From positions 1,149,528 through 1,201,290 of the forward strand of contig LSYV01000006.1 in assembly GCA_001584585.1 (NCBI GenBank): a DNA stretch of 51,763 nt, given 5' to 3'. A program made the translations under genes and the position numbers. Shown in pieces: positions 47,126 to 51,763 of this stretch (positions are counted from its first letter, which is position 1; each line of letters opens with the position of its first letter). This stretch comes from Gonium pectorale. Taxonomy: Eukaryota > Chlorophyta > Chlorophyceae > Chlamydomonadales > Volvocaceae. Under the pieces are notes generated by a model. That model made no database searches and had not been told where the DNA came from. It worked only from the letters and a program-made list of their open reading frames with translations.

Positions 47126-47629
47126 AAAGATCGGCTTACCAGCTTACCTGGATGGGCGGGCTTCACCTGGTGGACTGCAAGGTGTCAAGGTTGAGCTGCG
47201 GCGGTGTTGTCATCACGGCCATCGGTCCGACGGCGCTCAGCGGTTACCAGGCCTTCGTGCGGCCAGCCCGCACAGACCTGGAATGATGAAAGAGTAGAAT
47301 AATGAAGTCAGGGACCGTTGTTGCCGGCAGCGGGTGGGGGCATGTTGACATGGCAGCATGCAGAAGCAGACCAAAGCGCTCCCTTCCCAGCAGCTGAGCG
47401 CCGAAGGACCGGTTGTGACTGTGGGCGGAGCCGGCTGCTCGGTGGTGAGGCGGGGGCCCGAGAGGAGGGTACGGCAGCTGGTCTACAGGCAGCGGGGCAA
47501 GCGTTAGTCTGATAACCGCGCCAGCCTCAGCGCCGACGGACCGGTGGCAGAGGCGACTGTGGGGCCAAGCCCGCACAAGAACTTCAATATCAGCATGTAT
47601 ATATTAAGTATAATTCGTGTTAAGCTGGT

Positions 47630-47945
47630 CCTTCAGGGATGGGCGGGCCCAGGCGAGGCATTGGCTCTTTTTGTCTTTCTTGTCTTATACCCGCCCACCC
47701 TGCTGGACGGAAACGTCTCGCCTTCGGGTGAGCATGGCCGTAGAGGCGGGCTACCTCTTTCTTTGCAGATTTCCTATATTCTATTGGCACAGTTATGTAC
47801 TGACGGTTCACTATACAGCAAAGCGGCACATGTTGCAGGGGGCACAGGCGCGGGTGGGCCCGCCCGTCTGCTCGACTCCGTCGTCCGCCGTGCCCTGTCT
47901 TCGGCACCCTACTGGAAACGTCGCAGCTTCGGAGGTGGCCTTCTC
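47630..47945 (+). repeat. R2 repeat, copies 3 and 4 (partial)
   Basis: Around 47,695-47,775 the sequence repeats GGAAACGTCTCGCCTTCGGG and CCGTAGAGGCGGGCTACCTC as in copy 1. At 47,880-47,945, GTCCGCCGTGCCCTGTCTTC and CTGGAAACGTCGCAGCTTCG parallel the left arm of the foldback copy. Both are incomplete. Confidence 0.6.
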
Positions 47946-48125
47946 TTCTCTTGTTTCACGGGCACAGGCACAGGTGGCTGGAGAGGACGCGGTCGTGGGC
48001 ATCGCGCCATGCATGAATCCGTCACCAGGTTCTCCTTGAAGGCAATTCCGAAATGCACAGAAATGCACACACAGGACACACTAACATTCCTGTGTATTGG
48101 AACTCTGCGGAGCACCTGGATATAT

Positions 48126-48174
48126 GTACAGATACAGATTACAGGCTCCCCTTGCAGGCCACACGAGCCGATGG
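48126..48174 (+). repeat. R3 SINE-like repeat, copy 4 (truncated)
   Basis: GTACAGATACAGATTACAGG, then CTCCCCTTGCAGGCCACACG. The central GAGAGGGG block present in copy 1 is missing. Orientation is the same as copy 1. Confidence 0.65.
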
Positions 48175-48698
48175 AGAGCCTGGAAGTGTGGCACATCTAT
48201 TGTTACACCGCGTCGTACATCGTACTGCAATCCACCAATCCCAACTCCGTGGATACGACCGTTTTGTTATCCCCATGCCGACCCCAAAACCTAATCCCAA
48301 TCTATTTCACCCCTCCGGCCTGGAGCGCCTTGCCCGGAAGGCCCCTTTTCCCCATGTCCACCTCCGCGGACCACAGAAGCGTGTTGTCCGCATGCCAGTT
48401 GGTCCTCCCGCAGGACGGAGCGGGTCGGCCCGGCTGCGCACATGGGGGTTAGACCACGGGGTTAGACCTTGGCGAGGAGGGTCCTCGACGGGCCGCAGCG
48501 TTTACCGAATTTGGTTGTATTGTATGTGATACATGAACAAAGGTAAGAAACATTGCATTGCAGACCGGGCAGAACTGAAACGAACAACCGCCGTCATGTC
48601 GACAAGACGCATCACGGCAACAGCCATATCGTCGTCGACAAGCGAGTTCAGTATAAAGTTATCGTTTTATAGCTTCTCTGAAAACTGCGTCCCTCACC

Positions 48699-51600
48699 AT
48701 GATACCTTTCTACGGGAAGTCGCGCATGCCGCACATAGTGTACGCATCGCGCGCCTCGCAATCCCGCACCGCGCTGTTTACACTCTGCTCAATAGGCATC
48801 GTTATTGTCATGGCCAGTTTGCTCTGGGGATCGGCATTTTCCTCGCTAAGCGCATCGATGCGCGCGCCATCGGGAGCGGTTGCAAGCGCGTCCTGTTCAA
48901 CAACCAGACGAGGCTTCAGTATGGCCCTAGGATTTAAGCCTACGCGGAAATACCACGCGGGCAAGACGTTTGGTGAGCACCATGCGCGGCCAACCGCTGC
49001 CCGTGCCGCTGCCTCCCGGGTGTCAGGTCGCGTCAGCTGTCGTGTGCATGTGCCTATCGCATAGTACGATGATCAATGGTCATTCCAGAGTTTGCGCGAC
49101 TGTCACTTGTGTACACAAGCATACCTGTGTAGCCTCCCTGGAGTATGGAGGCATTTCACGGTTCCTAGTGCGTTACTGACATAGGCCGGGTCAACGAGGC
49201 GCATGATGAGAGCGTCTCCTCTTGTTAGTTTCCGGTCCTATGTTCTGTAATTGCGTAACCGCCATTGCTTCTCTTCTCTTCAAACTGCAGGGACACTTTA
49301 CCATTACGAGCTGAGGTTGGTGGGGAGCAACCACTTGGTGGGCCCGTGCTCTCCGGTGCACAGGAGGCGACATGTGTACTTTGCTGCCACATTTGCTAGC
49401 AGTAGCCGATGACATAGCGGCGGCCGGCCCCTTTAGGCTTAAAAAGGGCGGGGCCATGGGAAGCGGCACCGCATAAAAGTCAGGAGTCCTGGGCATCTGA
49501 CAGCAGTAGTCTCGCCTTGATCAACAGCGCTGCCCCACATTCGTGTGCCCGCAGCATGTCCTACGATGCGCTGACGAGCCAGAAAAAGACCGACAAGCTG
49601 GTCGGCACGCTGCAGCAGATGCAGGAGGCGGGGTTGAAGACGGTGGTGTTCAGCGCCCACTGGTGAGGGCCAGGGCCCGCGAGCGCGGTGGATGGTTGGG
49701 GAGATGGGCTGCCGCTGGGCGCGGGGTCGGGACTGGGCTTGGTGGTGATGCAAGGTGTGTACCGGGGTTGCTCGGCTGGTCGGCGAGCGGGAGATGGGAC
49801 ACGTGCTTGCTGGAACTAGGTTGTACACGTCAATGGTGTGCATGTCTGTGTCCAGGGGACAAAGCAAGATCACTGCGTGCAGCACTTGCCGGTACTCAAC
49901 ACTTGCTTATCGCTATCTGCTGGCTCATCCCTAGTTGCGCCGTGCCCAGTGCAAAGTGTCCCACGCACCACGCCCCGACCCGTCCTCATCCTCAGGGACT
50001 GGACCGAGCCTGCGGACAACCAGACCCGCTACGAGTATATCAACTGGCTGATGGATGCCGCCTGCATGAACACACGCCTCAAGGTGGGTCAGACAGCCGG
50101 AAGGCGGCCGTCCCCGCCTCAACTTAGAACTGGCAGGTCGGGCTTGGGATGGGTAAGATGACCGGCCCCAATCGCGCCGAGCGGCCAGGCGAGCAGCCAG
50201 GCGAGCGGCCAGGCTCTCCGCTCCGGACGCGGAGTGCATGAGCACTGGGTCAAAAGGGCGGGCCATTGGCGGGATAGCGGACTCCGGCTCTGCCGGTTAG
50301 GCCCCACCTGGGTCGGGGGTCGGTAGCGTCGTACCTCGCGCTGACCGCCTATGCGGGCTCACCCGCCCGACGCCGCCCCTGCCTCGCCTCAACTTCTGCC
50401 CACCCCCTCGGGCGCCTGTCTCCCAGGTTAACTTGGTTCTGAACGTGATGAACCCACCCTCCTGGATCTGGGACCGGTACCCGGACGCCCGAGCCGTCGA
50501 CGCCGACGGCCGGGCCTACTCGCACATCTCATGGTTCCACCCGCTCTCCGGCGAGGCGGCCCGGCGGCATCTGGAGGCGGTGTCCTCGCACCTGGCCAGG
50601 CGCTACCCCGATTGCGCGGTCGCCATGCAGCCCGTGTACAACAACGCGTACGAGGTGGGTATTGCATACGGTGCCTAGGTGTGAGGGTGCCGGGGCAAAG
50701 ACGCAGGCAGCAGGCGCGCCGTTCCCACTCCTCTTCAATTATGACCCCGCCCCTTGACCCGCCCCTCAGGCCAAGTTCACGCAGGAACATGATTCATACC
50801 AGGTGAGCTTGGACGTTGATCTGCGAGCAAGAGTGGCTTGAGGCGGGAAGCAATACTGCTGCGTGGTGGCGCTGGCAGGCTAATCATGTATTGATAGCAC
50901 GCTCGCAATGCAGGTATCTGTGCAGGTTTCTCTTTTTTCAATGCCAGCTAGAAAGATTGCATCTAGCGATCGGAGCTTCCCTCGTCCGCCCGCCTGCCAC
51001 CGTGCGTACACCCGTACCCGTACTCCCAACGCAAGTCTTACCCCAACGGCAACTCTGGCCGCCGCTGCAGGACTACTCACCGTACGCGCTGGCCGCATTC
51101 CAGAACTGGCTCCGCCACAAGTCTCCCAGCCACATGTTCTTCAACGCGCGCTGGGGCACGGACTTCAAGAGCTGGGAGGAGGTGATGCCACCCAGCCTGC
51201 ACTCTGGCGACGTGTCCGGAGTAGACTTCAGCGCACGGTGCGAGACCGCGATGCCGTGTGCGCTGTGCGCTGTGCGCTGTGCGCTGTGCGCTGTGCGCTG
51301 TGCGCTGTGCGCTGTGCGCTGTGCGCTGTGCGCTGTGCGCTGTGCGCTGTGCGCTGTGCGCTGTGCGCTGTGCGCTGTGCGGTGTGCGGTACCTGCCACA
51401 GTGTACCCGCCTTTGCGGGTGCTCGGCCGCCGCTTGCCTCGTCCCTCGCCCATGCCCCGCAGCTCACGCCCAACGCTGCCCCTTCCTTCACTTGTGGAGG
51501 CAGGGGCAGAGGGCCCGTGCAGCACTGCACACTAGCACATGCCCCCTTGCTGCTAACTCCTCGCCTAGCCTCCCGCCTCGTGCGGGGCGGGGCGCAAGTG

Positions 51601-51763
51601 CAGGCCAAGCTCACTCAAACGCTCCAAGCGCATGGAGTTGATCACTGAGGCTATGCCAGAAGTTGCGGTGGGCGGGCTCTCTTACATTCGCACGGGAGGG
51701 GGGCATTAGGAGGGAGGGTGTCCCTTCCCCCTTCCCGGTTGAAGGGGGGAGGGTGTCCTTTCC
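48699..51763 (+). CDS. GH42-like glycoside hydrolase paralogue, copy H (3' end outside the window), acid/base Glu replaced by Ala
   Basis: Exons seen: 48699-48972, 49291-49315, 49555-49662, 49996-50083, 50427-50654, 50770-50802 and 51071-51237. Exons 2-7 have exactly the lengths (25, 108, 88, 228, 33, 167 nt) and phases of copy G. The start MIPFYGKSRMPHIVYA has a good context (CACCATGAT) and leads to a signal anchor (LCSIGIVIVMASLLWGSAFS). Exon 1 ends in RKYHAGKTFG, matching RKYETGNTFG of copy G. Barrel motifs are kept: FSAHWDWTEP, PPSWIWDRY, HPLSG...RRHLEAVSSHLA, FQNWLRHKS and FNARWGTDF. The acid/base position reads VYNNAYE (Ala239) instead of VYNNEYE, so the protein is predicted to be catalytically impaired. 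The nucleophile region lies beyond the window. The exon after 51237 was not found here. Confidence 0.85.
51257..51382 (+). repeat. Heptanucleotide (GTGCGCT)n minisatellite
   Basis: About 18 near-perfect tandem copies of GTGCGCT lie in the intron that follows exon 7 of copy H, beginning some 20 bp after the donor. Because seven is not a multiple of three, all frames read the same repeating heptapeptide, which makes long but meaningless open frames on both strands. Each unit contains a GTGCGC sequence identical to donors used elsewhere in this window. Confidence 0.95.
51695..51763. repeat. GGGAGGG-rich tandem/inverted repeat at the window edge
   Basis: Two copies of GGGAGGGTGTCC separated by a C-rich block (CCCTTCCCCCTTC) that can pair with GAAGGGGGGAGGG. 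It is cut by the window end, within the presumed intron of copy H. Confidence 0.6.

Larger units (their letters stand above)
44287..48698. other. Intergenic region between the two divergent GH42-like genes, repeat-rich
   Basis: No recognisable exon. It holds copies of two dispersed repeat families: R2 foldback-like sequences at about 45,225-45,345, 46,940-47,125, 47,630-47,790 and 47,880-47,945, and R3 SINE-like copies at 45,371, 45,771 and 48,126. The outer parts should contain the promoters of both hydrolase genes. A TATA-like element is not obvious. The accumulation of repeats explains why two paralogues created by an inverted duplication are now 4.4 kb apart. Confidence 0.5.

Noticed and set aside
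51258..51525. Open frames with a repeated Cys/Ala/Leu/Val/Arg heptapeptide on both strands
   Set aside because: They are produced by the heptanucleotide array, which lies in an intron after a valid donor and keeps every frame open.
1..51763. tRNA, rRNA and CRISPR-like arrays
   Set aside because: No cloverleaf with convincing A and B boxes, no rRNA core sequence and no spaced direct repeats were seen. The tandem repeats present have no unique spacers.

Overview
This is nuclear DNA from a GC-rich, intron-dense eukaryote, most likely a green alga of the Chlamydomonadales/Volvocales. The genes carry many short introns with GTGCGT/GTGAGT-type donors and (T)GCAG acceptors, and exon joins conserve phase. 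CAG/GCTG runs, minisatellites and CA tracts are common. Some genes are followed by TGTAA, the chlorophyte poly(A) signal. The species cannot be fixed from sequence alone. All gene models were assembled by hand from domain homology plus splice sites; wherever exon lengths are given, the phases close.

Region 1 (1-13,436, plus strand) is a tandem array of three ankyrin-repeat genes. Almost every ankyrin repeat is one phase-0 exon of about 99 nt. Gene 1 is cut by the window edge. Gene 2 (about 2441-6300) and gene 3 (8915-13,436) start with organelle-targeting-like leaders, continue through exons with hydrophobic stretches and end in five ankyrin exons. The last three exons of gene 1 plus about 1.2 kb of 3' flank are repeated in gene 2 and its flank, so the array grew by segmental duplication.

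Region 2 (16,234-25,756, minus strand) holds a ten-exon DDX21/RH7-type DEAD-box RNA helicase with a GUCT domain and glycine-rich tail, interrupted by a 20-N assembly gap. Next comes a DEK_C plus double-SWIB chromatin protein. Three copies of a short terminal-inverted-repeat element sit in the helicase introns.

Region 3 (26,111-34,276, plus strand) holds a TMEM19/DUF92 membrane protein, divergent from the SWIB gene across 354 bp, and an MFS_1_like (LacY-related) transporter with a very long central loop. Weak candidate small genes lie at 28,971, 34,827 (minus) and 35,017.

Region 4 (37,316-51,763) holds two divergent paralogues of a membrane-anchored GH42-like (beta-galactosidase type) glycoside hydrolase. 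Exon lengths are identical from exon 2 to exon 7, including 25-nt and 33-nt exons. The minus-strand copy keeps the NE acid/base motif. The plus-strand copy, cut by the window end, has Ala in its place. The 4.4 kb between them contains two dispersed repeat families; one of these also occurs in an intron of ankyrin gene 3.

Working idea: nuclear RNA/chromatin housekeeping genes lie beside a possible sugar-handling neighbourhood (LacY-like transporter plus two GH42-like ectoenzymes) and an expanding ankyrin family. No RNA gene, CRISPR array or complete autonomous transposon was recognised.
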